Source: Sipunculus nudus
Lineage: Eukaryota; Annelida; Sipuncula; Golfingiida; Sipunculidae
Direction: 5' to 3'
DNA length: 64,000 nucleotides
Assembly (NCBI GenBank): GCA_026874595.1
Contig: CM049320.1
Coordinates: 38,440,714 to 38,504,713 of the forward strand
The notes under the pieces were generated by a model. The model saw nothing but the letters and a program-made list of their open reading frames with translations, was not told the DNA's origin and made no database searches. Made by a program: the position numbers and the translations under genes. Below are positions 50,101-62,500 of the stretch, piece by piece (the first letter of the stretch is position 1; each line of letters opens with the position of its first letter).

Positions 50101-53100
50101 AGGTAAACTTTGGTGATGTTAATTGCATACTTGTTTTTAGTATTATAATTATTTTTATTGCCTGTCCTTAAAGTCTTTTTAAAGAATTCTGGCTTTAGTA
50201 TGACCTTTCATATTAACTTGCCTTCTCAAAAATTTGCTTTTCCCCATAAGTCTGAGAATATATAAACATAATTTTTGGGTTTCCATCAGGACTGATTTTA
50301 GTAGGTCTTACTGATACAATTTGTGTCCTGTTAATCGATGGAGAAGTAAAGGACTGTTTCTATAGCCCTGCAGACCTTCAGCCAACGCAGCTTAAAACAG
50401 TTTTCTCTCTTTCATCCCTAAAGATCATATAAGAGTAAAATAATATTGTGTTTTTCATTATCTTAAAAATCTGATTTAAACACTAACAAACCAGAGGTGT
50501 GCTTTGATATAAAATAAATAAAATATTTTTACAATTTTTTCAATATTTCAACTTTTCAAGTATGGAAATGAGTGTAAGGGAGTTATTTTAACAGCAAATC
50601 TATATAAACCTAACAGCTGTGCCCAATGACAGGGTCCTCTGACTCCCTGCAATGTCTTTTAAGCAGATGAATCAGTAAATTTTCAAAACATGCCCTTCAG
50701 TCCTTTACTCTTACCAGGTCTTGTGCTTGCAGTTCCTCCGAGACGTTCTTTTACACCCAGTCCATTTAGTAAATTGGTTCGCAAGTCAATGGAAATTACC
50801 TACAATGTACACATATACATATATAAAGTCAATATGGTGACCACGCTGGTTCATTGTATTACATGTACATAGACTGAAAGGAAATGCACAGGAAAGTTTG
50901 GTTCAAACTGATGATGTTCAAGCAAAGCACAGTTTTTTCCTACTTTTTTTGTTAGCTGCTCTAACTCTGATCTACCAGTTCTGTGCATTTGCACTCTTTT
51001 ATAGGAACCAGCAAATTATGGATATAGGTAGCAGGTTTGACCTGAGAGAAACTTTGTTGAGCTTGTAGACAATTTTTTGAATTAGAAAATTTTTGGGACC
51101 ACTTGCTCCAGATGTTGAAACCATTTTGTTTGTCATAAGGCAGAGGATTATGTATAAAAGTCAGTTACCTGAAGAAAGGCTAAACATCAACTCCAAATAG
51201 ACCAAGTGGGGGAGTGGGTACTCTTCCCATTATACAATTGTACAATTATTATTTTATGGTTATAATAGGCTTGGGTCAATATCATGTACTTGTTACTAGT
51301 ACTAAAGCACAAAACATTCAGTATGTGTACAGTATGTGTACTTGCCACCCATGAATAAAGTGAAGTAGAATTCAAGTACGTGTCAAGTACAGGCATTAGT
51401 CAACAAAAAGGAGCCCTGTATCTTATTATCATATATGTTATAAACTCTGATGCTGGATTGGTTACTTTAACAATTTTATTCCAACAACAAGAAAGTTACA
51501 GTGTCCTACATCAGCAAAAGCCTGAGGAAAACACACCAAGATTATGGCTAAGGAACCAACACAACCACGATCTTGTTAAACTATCAAACACAATACATAA
51601 TAATTAACATAGCATGCATGAGGAGACATCAAGTCATTGAGGACATCTTATGACACTGACAGATCAAGACATGCTTTCAAAAGACTGAATAATATTAACC
51701 TTTAACATAATTAAATTCCTAAAATTTCTATTTCAAATTATAATTTACTCAATTAAATTAAGCAAAAAGTACCTGTACTCATGAACAGATTCTTTGTACT
51801 CAAATAGGCTGAAAATTCATGTACTTGTACCTGTACTTGTACTTTCTGTACAAATCTTCAAGTTTTTGTACTTAAGGACACATACACTGTATGTGGCCCA
51901 AGTTTAGATGATAATTCAAGAAAATGCAGAATACCATGTTGGGAAATGTTTTCCTCATATAAAGATGTCTGTGCAATAACTAAACAGTGTGTGTTATAGA
52001 TATCAGTAGCAGTAACAGACTGCAAATAATTTTCTCTCTAAATCTACCCTGATGCCCAGTTATTACACTTTTTTTATGGGCATGCATCAATTATATTAAC
52101 TTTCCTGTACCTGGCTAAAAGCACTGACTCCCTTGTCTGTCCTGCCACATCTGTGATAACAACTTGTCTCTCTACAAAACAAAACCATACTTGAAATAAA
52201 AAAAAATCTAAAGTGTTTGTCTGCATTTTTTCAAGAGCAAAAAGATTACTAAATTTTTTTTTGTAGATGTAAGTGATGCTGGGCTCATCTTGTACATGAA
52301 ACGCCTGGTATGTGTAATAACCATTTGATCAATTTTATGAAGTAACATGTACCAATTATTACAGACTATTTAGAAAATATCCGTCTGGAGAAAATAGGGT
52401 GTATGAAATAATGCAGGACACAAACTTATGTAGACTTTATGGTTTATGTACTGCACAAAGACAATTCACAGATAAATAAGAAGACAGAAAAAAAATTTAA
52501 AAATGTAAGTATATATGTTGATTTTTTAACTTATACACTGGGATCAAGTTTCACCATAAACCCTCACTACCTCATTCTGATTGATATAACATATCTTGAC
52601 AATTTAAGAGCAGTTGACACTGAGGATCTGCCTCATGTTACCTTGATTCTATCAGTCGAGTTTTAATCAAAGCTTCAAACAAGGCAGCCTCAATGGTTTT
52701 ATCTGTGTCTTCTTGTACTGCAAACCCATGGTAGTCCCAGCCCAGATATATGATCTTCAGAGCAACATGACGAGTATTGTATCTACAAACAGTAACAAAA
52801 GAAATCTGATCTGCAGAACAACATGGCAAGTGTTGAGCAACATGGTGAGTATTGTATCTAATTCTGTCTATACACAGATTAAAACCAAATGACAGGGTTG
52901 GCACAATCTTCCCAGAGTGAAGGTTTTCTTTCCATCATTTCTTCCCGGTGAGAAAATATGCAATCACAATAGACACGTCATTGTTGTTTTTTAATTGATA
53001 AACCAAACTGAGGCTGCCTGAGAGGTCAGAGAAATGACCAACCACCTAAGTATTGCCAATACGCTTTGTACTGACAAATCTTCTAATAACTGACCAGTTC

Positions 53101-56100
53101 AACTAATTATTGGCATAATTGCCTGTGTTTGCCCATGCATAAATCTCTATGGTGCTTTTTTACACCAAGATGTATATAAATAAAGAATAAATGTAATACA
53201 TATTTCAGTGTTTGATATGATAAGGGCTTTAGTCAATAGCATGTACAGAGCTGTCAACCCTGTCAGGGCCATTACCTATCAAAGGCAGGGGTAATTACCA
53301 AGCATTCATCTGCTACCTTTGAAGTTGAGTGGGCTAGCTGGGCTAGCAAGCTGGTCAATCTCCAGCCTCTAAACAGGAAGTCCATTGTGGCATTATCAGC
53401 ACAAGTAAATGGCAACCAACATAGGATAGGAACAGCATTGCCTACAAGGCTACATGCCCCATGTTGATATTTGTCTGGTATTTACACAGAACAATGGTGA
53501 AGAGTTAATGAAGAAGTGAAGAAAATACATGTATATTATATCCCTGAACTTTTGTCTCAACTTTGTATATCTATCACTTTTACCAAAGACAGAAAGACAG
53601 TCCAGTATATTTGCAAGGCATATTTTTTTTTAATGAAGACATAGGGAGCGATAATTTAATCCTTTCAATCATATATATATATATATATTCTTTCATTATA
53701 CCATAACTTACTATAAAATATCTAGGTGAAATTAATGCAAATATGATTAGTTCAGATGGCTTTGAAATGTACCTTTACCTGTAACTAGGTACTTTCCGAA
53801 GTACCTGTACCTAGGTACTCTACAAAAATTGTTTTTGTACCTGGACCTGTAACTGACCATTTCCCAAGAACCTGTACCTGTACCTAGGTACTGTCACATG
53901 TACCTTCCCTGAATGTAGGACATTTCGGATACGGATGTCCATATACCACCTGGCCCTTACCCTGAAGTCTATTCAGATATTTTTAATTTCATTTAATTCA
54001 ATGTGCTTGGAAAATAAAAATGAAATATTAAAATCATTTTTATTCAATTTGAATTCAATTTGCAATTCAGTATAGTTACAGGGTTATAAAAAGACACTTT
54101 GCAGACAAGTGTGCTGATACTCAAAATTTAGTAATGAAGAGAGATTATAAAGCAGCATTTCATCAGCTGATTGTCCTCCTTGTGACACCCACTGGAGACA
54201 AATATTACTTGAATACTGAATGCCTGACATGTAAAATAAACTACTTCAACACTGAAGCAATACTAAGGGAACAGTGAGAGCTGGAACGTTTGTTCCTAAA
54301 TTCAGCTCAGTTCATCTGACCTTGTGTGTTCTGATTCCAATTCATTTAATTTTATTTTTTTCATTTCAATTTTGTCCTGATCCAGAAATTTCCAATCAGT
54401 TCTAATTCAAGTCCAATTCAATTAAGAGTTGACCCAAGATTGGTCTTTTAAAGTAGGAGGAGAAATTTAAATCATAAAATAAATCATCATATGTTATGGT
54501 AAATAAGATCTCACATATTTAGTGCAGGATCATGAATACTTATTTTGCTATAAAGACATCTCATTGAATCTCAGAGGCCATGTTCTGATTTCACCATTTT
54601 TGCCAATAGCCATGGAGGCTTTGACACAGGAGACCTCCAGCTCTGAATTCAATGTCTATACTTCCAGCCTATGCCCTATCCCTAACTGACTGTTACAGTG
54701 TCATACTTGTTAAAATCGAATGGTCGCTGCCCTTTCTTCTGCGCTTTCTTGCCGTCATGTTGAGACTTGGAAATGATGTTCTTCAGCTGTTTTACATGAG
54801 CCTCTTGTTGCTTGATCTTGTTAATTAGTTCCTGAAATCAATTATTAAACAGACACACTCAACACACTATTACAGATGAAGCTGAATGACTGGACATGGG
54901 TTTTTCATGTCAGGAATGGAAATGTTTAAATATTAAGTTAAAAATCAGGACAATCTAAATTTCAATTAATAAAATGTTTACATCAATAAACCCGCATCTG
55001 TTCCTACTCCTAATGACATTCGTTCAGGAAGTTGTGAAAGTGAAAAAGCTGAGCTTACTGATTAATATACAGTGGAACCTCTCCTTACTGACACCTCAAC
55101 TTAGAGCACCTCCAATTAACAGCCACATACAGGCTGTCATATATTTATTTTCTCAACAGCAGGCACATCTCAACTCTGAATGATTGGCAGTTATTGAGAA
55201 ATGGAGCTGTCAAATCACCTGTGTATTGGGTGCAGAGGGACAAGCCCCTGGCAAACACATATAACTCCACGGTTCTTTGGTCTTTTGTGGCCAGCAGATC
55301 GACCATTTGAAGCTTAAGCAGTGTGAGTTGCTATCAAAGGTCCGTAAGTGGCTTTCCTGACTTGTGACAGGAGTACTAGGTGTTAAAATTATGGGAGTAT
55401 TGGCCCTCTCTGTGGATAAGTTTGTTTTCTTAGATCCTAATTAGTGTCTCTGTAGTCACTCAGGCCAGCCAGTGATAGGGCCAACAATTAACCTGGCTCA
55501 TTCAGGCTTATTATAGCTTTGTTGCGCATATGGCATGAGGCGTAACTGACAGGTGCGCATTTGGAAGTGGCGCATCTGGCATGACACCTGTGAGACTGGG
55601 CATGTCTGCCTCAGATTGAAAGTAAGTTGGTCCTGAAATTCATAATTTCCCTACTAAGGGCACCACTCTATTACGGGCAACATGCTGGTCATGTCAGTGC
55701 CCATAATTCTGAGGTTCCACTGTATATATATTTATATTTATATTTATATTTATACTTCACTGACATTCCATTTACAAATCTGATATTTTATTTGTGAAAA
55801 TTTTAAATATTGAAATAATTAAAAATATGAGACAGAAACATTAACTTTATAAAGATAATTCAACATTTGGAATATCATGGCAAAGTAAGGCATGTTAACA
55901 TTACTGTATATTAAAGTTACCATTGATTTATCAAATGGTATTAGTACTATTACAAATTTAAAATATCTTTAATATATCAGTATTGCCACTATTGGTGTAA
56001 TAAACTAAGACCTGTTGAATGATTATGATTCTGATTAGGAAAGAAATGAACCAGATCTAAATAAATTAAATAAGAAATGAAGGTCCTTGTACCTCTCTTG

Positions 56101-56134
56101 AAAGTGAGTTCAGATGATCATCATTAGCAGCCAT
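38143..56134 (-). CDS. PUS3: tRNA pseudouridine(38/39) synthase PUS3 (complete, 15 exons, 438 aa)
   Basis: TruA-family enzyme converting U38/U39 of the tRNA anticodon arm to pseudouridine. Exons in coding order: 56134-56093, 54831-54707, 52782-52642, 52171-52111, 50799-50715, 49962-49857, 49356-49296, 48740-48607, 48100-47983, 47220-47157, 44381-44322, 43574-43517, 42361-42306, 42129-42040, 38258-38143. All junctions are GT-AG with continuous phase (1317 nt with stop). Motifs: a lysine-rich N terminus; IIYLGWDYHGFAVQED (67-82); catalytic loop YHRCGRTDKGVSAFS (108-122) with catalytic Asp115; RTYKYFFPRGD in exon 7; GEHDFRNLCKMD in exon 8; VGQAFLWHQIRC (264-275); LPLVLYDCEFEGVSW in exon 11; and a C-terminal YKPLMERELCDSLEERIESF matching the family's end. 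Human PUS3 is 481 aa, so length fits. Introns carry several transposons, and two exon edges are tandemly duplicated in frame (see array and 52783-52857). Confidence 0.97.
38688..39150. mobile_element. TTAA-flanked MITE, copy B (PUS3 last intron)
   Basis: 463 bp between TTAA sites (38684-38687 and 39151-39154), with ends GGGTGCCCATTCACCTACC and, inverted, AGGTGCCCAATCACCTATCT. It is the same family as 14730-15190, in reverse orientation and collinear over the full length. Confidence 0.87.
39378..42070 (-). repeat. 57-bp tandem array of a PUS3 exon end plus its splice donor (~35 copies)
   Basis: Read on the PUS3 strand, each unit is the last 31 bp of exon 14 (TATAAACCATTGATGGAGAG to CTGTGTG) followed by the first 26 bp of the intron (GTGAGTATAACTATAAGCAT to GTCCTG). 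About 18 units lie at 39378-40390 and about 17 at 41090-42070; the last is the true exon end at 42040. Units differ by a few substitutions. Some carry GTGAGTATAA, others GTGAGTAGAA. A 699-bp transposon splits the array. Because 57 is 19 codons, long frames run through on both strands; the 367-codon + strand frame (41035-42138) is such a shadow. Units are contiguous, without unique spacers, so this is a minisatellite. Confidence 0.97.
40391..41089. mobile_element. 699-bp MITE inserted into the 57-bp array (9-bp target duplication)
   Basis: The ends are TACGCTC...GAGCGTA, with further similarity (CAGCG inward at the same distance). The identical 9-mer CAATGGTTT lies on both sides (40382-40390 and 41090-41098) and is itself array sequence, so the insertion point is unambiguous. 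A 9-bp duplication fits Mutator-like or Merlin-like elements. The interior is GC-richer than its surroundings and encodes no transposase. Confidence 0.85.
45496..47052. mobile_element. 1.56-kb inverted-repeat element in PUS3 intron 10
   Basis: Terminal inverted repeats of about 30 bp: left GGATATTTCTACAGAAAACG then TCGCATTTCA, right the inverse of GGGTATTTCTACAAAAAATG then TCGCATTTCA. ATAA flanks both ends (45492-45495, 47053-47056), a possible 4-bp target duplication. The interior has nine degenerate copies of GGTAACGGTGTTGAG in both orientations (46045-46656). No transposase frame; the short frame at 46523-46747 is not convincing. Confidence 0.75.
47895..47960 (+). mobile_element. pogo/Tigger-like terminus fragment
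   Basis: CAGTGGAACCTGTCTGAAAG followed by ATTGGACCACCTGTCTATTAAGACCACC-like text resembles the terminal region of pogo-type elements (compare 55070). Similar GACCACC-rich fragments occur at about 56800-56870 and 57780-57830. No complete element is seen at these places. Confidence 0.45.
51260..51905. repeat. GTAC-rich inverted-end element in PUS3 intron 4
   Basis: It begins GGCTTGGGTCAATATCATGT and ends ATGTGGCCCAAG, weakly inverted ends. Clusters of GTACTTGTAC-type words lie near both ends (51281-51385, 51770-51880). Probably one copy of the dispersed GTAC family, with an intervening ~400 bp. Confidence 0.45.
52783..52857 (-). repeat. Duplicated acceptor and start of PUS3 exon 3
   Basis: On the PUS3 strand the real exon 3 begins ATACAATACTCGTCATGTTG at 52782. 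The 75 bp just upstream begin with a near-identical copy, ATACAATACTCACCATGTTG at 52857, itself preceded by an AG (52859-52858), then a second partial copy (ACTTGCCATGTTGTTCTGCA). The 75 bp equal 25 codons with no stop in the exon frame. Confidence 0.85.
53765..53920. repeat. GTAC-rich dispersed repeat in PUS3 intron 2
   Basis: Repeated words such as CCTGTACCTAGGTACT and TACCTGTAACTAGGTACTTT, the same family as near 36.2, 51.3-51.9 and 61.7 kb. Confidence 0.55.
55070..55722. mobile_element. pogo/Tigger-like MITE in PUS3 intron 1
   Basis: 653 bp beginning CAGTGGAACCTC and ending GAGGTTCCACTG, flanked by TA (55068-55069 and 55723-55724). A TA target and CAGTGG-type ends are typical of Tc1/mariner-pogo elements. 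No transposase frame. A short tract of TATATTTA repeats follows the right end. Confidence 0.8.
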
Positions 56135-56537
56135 AGTATTACTCAACATTTATATCATCCTCTTCTGAATTCAAAAACGTGGTTTTAAAAAAAACATAAG
56201 CAGCTGACGTTATATTTCACCTTTTCAGGAACGATGTAGTAGAAATTTTAATTTGTTTTCAATTTCATATTCAATTTTTATAAATTAAAAAAATCAACAT
56301 ATTTATACGGTTCATATTAACTAAAAGTATTAGATGATACCAATATTAACTCGATGTGTGGAAGAATTAAAGATTATATCATTAGAAAAATGCCCCCCAA
56401 AAAAGTAAACCAGTTTGTCAAAATTCCCGTAAAATTTACTGAAACCACCATGCGCTGCTACATCTAAAATTTCTTGTATTATCGCCCGGAATAACTGACT
56501 CGGCTCGTGGAACCACACAAATAAGATCTTGCGAGTT
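56135..56537. promoter_or_regulatory. Shared PUS3-FTSJ1 intergenic/promoter region
   Basis: The two start codons face away from each other across 403 bp that must contain both 5' UTRs and core promoters. TGACGT near 56208 is a CRE-like core. The half nearer FTSJ1 is GC-richer (CGCCCGG near 56486), while the middle is AT-rich. No transposon ends were found in it. Bidirectional promoter activity is inferred from layout. Confidence 0.65.
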
Positions 56538-59500
56538 ATGGGGCGATCATCCAAGGATAAACGCGATGTATACTACCGTCTTGCTAAAGAGGAAGGGTGG
56601 AGAGCAAGGAGCGCCTTCAAGTTGCTGCAGATTAATGAAGAATTCCATATTTTTACAGGTGCATATGGTTGATGTGGTTGCTTCTAGTCCATCTCTGGAC
56701 CCTTGTGTCCTATGTTAGACCTGATGGACATCAGGTCTAACATAGGACACTAGGGTCCAGAGATGGACTAGGTTGCTTCATACTTTCTTCATTGCATACT
56801 TGTCAGAAAGACCACCCATATTGTCTGAAAGACCACCTATCTTATGAAACCACCTGTCTTTAATTAAGACCAGCCTCGAGCGAACTGAAACCATTCGGTA
56901 TGAGTCTAGAATTCAGGCTGCTGTTCTGGACACTTTAAGACACCACGGATACATGTGAAACGTTGTAATAATATATCCAGTTTACTCCTTTGTAAGTTGA
57001 TGGTATCCTATATCCTTCCCATGTACCTCTTATCCTGTAATAATGTACAATTTATCCTTCCTTCACGCAATTTAACATGCTCGTATCCGTCATGATTCCT
57101 CCCTCTTGCTTGTTTACACCACTTATTTTGTGCACATGTCCTGCCTACGTCATTCACATCCATTGCCTTGCGCCCTCCAGGCATTTGTACGCACACACAT
57201 CAATTATATATTTGGTGTATTTCAAGGGTTAGGGTTCACAAATAAAACTCCACAAAATAACAAAACAAATAAATGACCCCACCTTGTCCACGCGAAGCGC
57301 GAGACGGATAACGGTTTAGTGGCAGGCAGTTAACAAACGACTGAGGGTTAATTTTTTTTAAGCTTTTGCGACTTCTGGGTGCGAAGCGCTCCAACGACGC
57401 ATACGCTTGACAAAAATTAACCCTCATTTCAACAACTATGACCAATTCTGAAAAGTAGATTTAAATATCCCCACTCGACCCCTCACACCCAACTCGTCTT
57501 GCATGGGGCAGTGGTAGCGCATAGGACTTGTTAATCCATGATTGCTGGTTTGAGACCGGGTGGAGGGCTTCACAATTGCATGTTATGTGTACTAATAATT
57601 GCATTTCTCATTACAGGTTCACCACTAGATGGAGACACAGATACATACGGCAGACATATGAACAAGAGACTAGAAACCATAAACATAGACACCAGTAGTT
57701 TTATTAATTGACTCAAAGTCAATGACTCAAACAGCAGCCTGAATTCTAGACTTGCTCAAACCATTCACATTAGTTATAACAAACTGTACAATAAGACCAC
57801 TTATGAATTAAGACCACTTTTGGCCAGAACTTAATGTGTCACTTTCATGCTGGACATTGATGGATTGAGGCATTGGGGTGGGGGGGGGGGGGTGTTCTGG
57901 ACTAGTTAATTCCCATGGGTGGTCTTACTATACAAGTTATCTGTGTGATTGCTGGGGCGGTCTTTTGAGCCTCCCAAAATACTGTCCAAGGAATCAGAAC
58001 TAGCCCATTGACAGGCAACAAAGAATAGAAATACACTTTTCATGCCATAATATGATTATTTTGTGTTAATCAATATTATTATCACCTAATTATGCAATAA
58101 CCAGAGTATAGAATAGGGTCTTCATTTCCATGATGGCTCTAAACTGACTGGACTGTCTCATATTAGTAGTGATCAACATAAGCCATGACATGCCTGATGA
58201 TATGACATCGACATGCCTCTTACTTCTTACATGAATCCTAAACATCATTACATCCATCCATATACACCCATAACCTTGACCATGTACACCAGATTCTATA
58301 CATGCTCTGATCCTATAATTAAGAAAAGCAAACTGTTCATAAAATAATATATACATGTATTATAATAATATATATACTACTTCTAGGCCTACAACAACTA
58401 CTACTAATAACAATGATGTTGACAAGCAAAAATTCTTGCAATTATATGCCTAGGATGTTTATTTTAAGATGACAACTATGATACTGAAGGGTTATTAATT
58501 TTATTATTATCATGCAAAATGAACTGTTACTATAATAAATTGTAAAATGATATTGTTAAACTTTTTAATCTGTAGATGATATAATAAATGGTCCCTTCCT
58601 AGCAAACTTTCACCTGAACAGGGACAACAGTTGAGGGAAAATGACCTTTTGATCACCTATTACCTAAAGCTAGCCCCTAATCCAACTGCTCACTAGCCTG
58701 GTTTAATCAGACACAATATTATTAGGCCTTGCCTTATATTGAGTCTGACTGCTTTTAGTGAGGTTTCTACAGTGTAAGCCTCAGACCACACAACCAAATG
58801 CCCTTGTAACCAATGCCAACAGGTGTTTATTACCCTGTGCCAGCATGTCACTCTTCGGAGCTGGGCCTGTTGAAAAAAAATGTAAAAAAATTCTGGCTGT
58901 CAGTCACTAAGAGTCAGCAAGGCTCCCAGTGAGTTCTTCAGGTGCGCCTATTCAACTGTTCTTCTCTGTCCCTACTAAACTCACTGATATGCCTCTGGTA
59001 AATTTTCAGTAAATGTGTAAAATGATGATTCAAGTTTAATTTTAGTTGCTATCAAAACTATGAAACACATTCTTATTGGTGTTAAAATGGTGTAATCCTG
59101 TGTCTTGTTGTTTGGCAGTAAACAGGCAGTCAAATAAGATGCAACAGATCTGTTGCATGTTCCATGGCTTATATTGTAGAATCTCTCACTGTTTGGATAT
59201 TAGACTCAATATATGGTAGGCCCTAATGATGTTGAGTCTAATTGAATCGGCTTACTGCTCACATGTGTGTGAACCATATATCTTGACACTTACTCCACTG
59301 ATGCCATGTCTATCATGATGACATAATTAATTAGGACAGTATTGGCTAACAAAATTTCACACCTTTTTATTTGACAAGCATTAGGCCGCCAGGTTAATCC
59401 TGTTGAGTGATGATCAGCTAATTGGTTGATAGGGGGACTGGCCTGGAACTGCAGAGAAAGATAGGCTCAGGGCGCTGGAGTTGTACACAAATATACATAT

Positions 59501-62500
59501 AAAAATAGCATGGCTATCTTATAGCATGCTGTTTTGTCCATGCAGTGCTTTGAACCAGCTAGTGATCTTTTGCCCATTCATGAGAAGCACACCTAAGGTT
59601 TTGTGAGTTAGCTAAAGCTATATTGAACTGGTGACAGAGCCAGATGGGGCCCTTGCAGTGGTTAGTATAAGATCACAGGTAATCGTGCTGGTGCTCTGCT
59701 CTTAGTCATGTTATGTAATATGTGAGACTGGCCATAAGTATAGCCCAACAGTGCTGAGCAAACTACATTGCTGAACAGTATACTGTATCATATACTATGG
59801 CCAGGTACTTTTGTACAACATCATGACCAGTGGTCACTGAAAGATGAAGCTCACTCAAAATTCAGAGAATTAACATTTCACAAAACAATATTTTTATATA
59901 CAATAATCTCTATTTAGAAAATGGAATAATCAAAGGAATATGAACAAACTGATGTTTTACATTTACTGATGTATAACTGTTACTATGACTGTTTTGCCCA
60001 CAGAAACCTTGCACTAAGCCACTAAATAATCTTTTACCCAGCTCTGCCCCAAATATCCCAGCTTTTAGCCCATACCTGCCCCCAACTTTAATATTTTTGG
60101 CCTGCAACGCAATATCATGAAAAAGTCAGCCCACCTGGGTTGCAGCCGGAGCTAATCTATATGAACAGATTTCATCTGTGAGAACGATTGTTCATTCAGA
60201 AGCTTGGTTGTGGGGTCTGGGTATCCACTTAGACGTGCAGGTTTCTGATCTTCAGTCTGAAAGATAAAAGTAGGCTCATGGCACAGTTGCTCACTAGTGT
60301 CAGTTACCTTGACCAGTATCAAAGCTAGTCAACTCGGTACCTGTTCTGACTATTATTTTCTATTTTCTGTATATCACCAGTATAGGGGTCCAGGTACTGA
60401 TTATGAATAGTTACAAATATCAAGGAATGCATCATTTGCCACATCCACAAGCCAATGATGCAAACCTCAATATGTATTTATGTGTTTTTACATGTGCATT
60501 TAAAAAAATAGCCCTTGGGATGCCCAAAACCCCCCAAAGGACTCTCGAAAAATTTCAACTGAGTGTCCTATAGGACACTTCATTTTATTTTGCCTATGAC
60601 AGCCCTGAATGAGTTATAAGGATGTGTGAAAAGAATTCTGACAAAACAATTGCTGATTACCAGGGCTCGTATGATTTATTTCACTTGATTTAAGTTTTGA
60701 TTTGTGAATTTTAAGTATATAATTATTATATTATTAATATAGGCAGTTACCTGCACCAAAATCAGTTGATATTCACCCCGAGCACAGCTAAAGATGGGTG
60801 TTTTCCTTGGCTGTGGTCAAAAGGGGGTTTTCAGAACTTCAATTCGATTGATGTAAAATCTGTAAATATTTAAGTTATGTTGCGTATTGAGTATCTTTTT
60901 TTATCATGTGAATGGCACTTATTATTAGATTTATTATACAGTTAAACAAATTCTTTACAAATAGTAAAAATGTACACAAAAATGTGATGGATCTGCAACT
61001 GAAGTTCATATTAATGTTGGATTTTGCAGTTCTTGGATATTAAAATATGATAGACAGGCTGATGTCTGTATGAGTGTTTTCTGTTGGTGACAGGTGTGAA
61101 GAAAGTTGTAGATCTGTGTGCTGCCCCGGGGAGCTGGAGTCAGGTGCTGGCCAGGAAACTGAGGTATGTAACTAAAAGCCAGTTAAAGTTATAGGAATTC
61201 ATGTTCGATGATTGAAATAAAATTACAACTGATGATTGATATTAATTAATTATTTATTCACCTTCCTATATTACCATGTTATCTGTATTGATTTATACCT
61301 ATAACATATTGACTGAATATTTTGTGTCTGACTGGTACATCATGCTGAAAGGTCAAGATAATGGCCAGGTTGCTGAGACTTGTTCGCTGCACAAGATTCT
61401 GATTTATTATTATTCATCTTCAGGCTCTGTCTTTCTTATATCTCTGGCAGGATTAGAATATAGTTTCTGGATAATATGACTTCCTTGCCAGTGCAAACAC
61501 TATGGTTTGTGATCTGTTATGCAAAGCTGCAGCAAATTTAATCAATTATGAAATAAAATGATAAATCATTGATATAATCAATAAGTCGGCACACCACCAG
61601 TTATAAAAGTTATGATTTTCTGTGCATGGCAGGGTTGGGTTGAGTACACTGTTACAGTTCTTGAGTATGAGTATGAGTACTTGACAGTAACCTGAGTACA
61701 AGTATAAGTACAGACACCCTCATGTACTCAAGTACAAGTATTCATAAATTGTACGGAGCACATGAGTTTATTTCTTCAAAAGTACATAAAATGAGTTGTG
61801 ACTATGAGATTTTCTGTACAGTCTGTTTAGTAGATTGTAGTGGTGTCATGGTTAGGGCACATGACTTGTGTCTATGAGATTTTTCTGTACATAATCTGTT
61901 TAGTAGATTGTAGTGATGTAATGGTTAGGGCACCTAATTTGTGACTATGAGGTGGTGGGTTCGTGTACTATTCAGTCGGGACCCCTGGATCAAGATCTTT
62001 GTCACAAGGGTGTGCTGTCTTTACCCAGGAGGGAATGATTACTGGTCATGGGAATGAATGTAATCATATAATTATAGATAATACCATTGTAATAGTAATA
62101 AAGAGTAAAGATAAGAAATGAGAGTCAAAGGGTCGTCAGCAACCAGTGGTATAAACAATTTATTCTTGACCTGACGACAGAATTTTGTTACTTAAGCTCT
62201 TACATGCACAAAGAAATGACCCAATTGACCCTGACTGACACAAAGTCAACTCCCCTTTGGGTCTCCTACTGCATATATTCAGCAGCTGTCACTGACAGCG
62301 CAGTTACTGCCAATCTGCCATGCAGGACTCTTGTTGGTTGAGAAGACCCAAGCAGCTCACGTTATATCAACTGAACTCTGGTTGGTGGCCTCATTAATAT
62401 TCATGATAAACAAACCGTTTGCTAGTGCACATGTTCTCTCCCCAGATGAGCACCTATGAGATTATTTATGGACTTGTGCAATAAATTTCTGCCAGTTGTA

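Noticed and set aside
52638-52904. Single 88-codon exon covering both exon 3 and the upstream duplicate
   Set aside because: The family start of this exon matches 52782 with an AG acceptor and exact phase; the upstream part looks like duplicated exon edge, so it is reported as a possible alternative acceptor only.
57226-57236. GGGTTAGGGTT, telomere-like
   Set aside because: Less than two repeat units; chance occurrence.
57505-57600. Functional tRNA-Asn gene
   Set aside because: The anticodon arm resembles Asn(GTT), but acceptor and T-stem pairing are not convincing; a SINE head or pseudogene is more likely.
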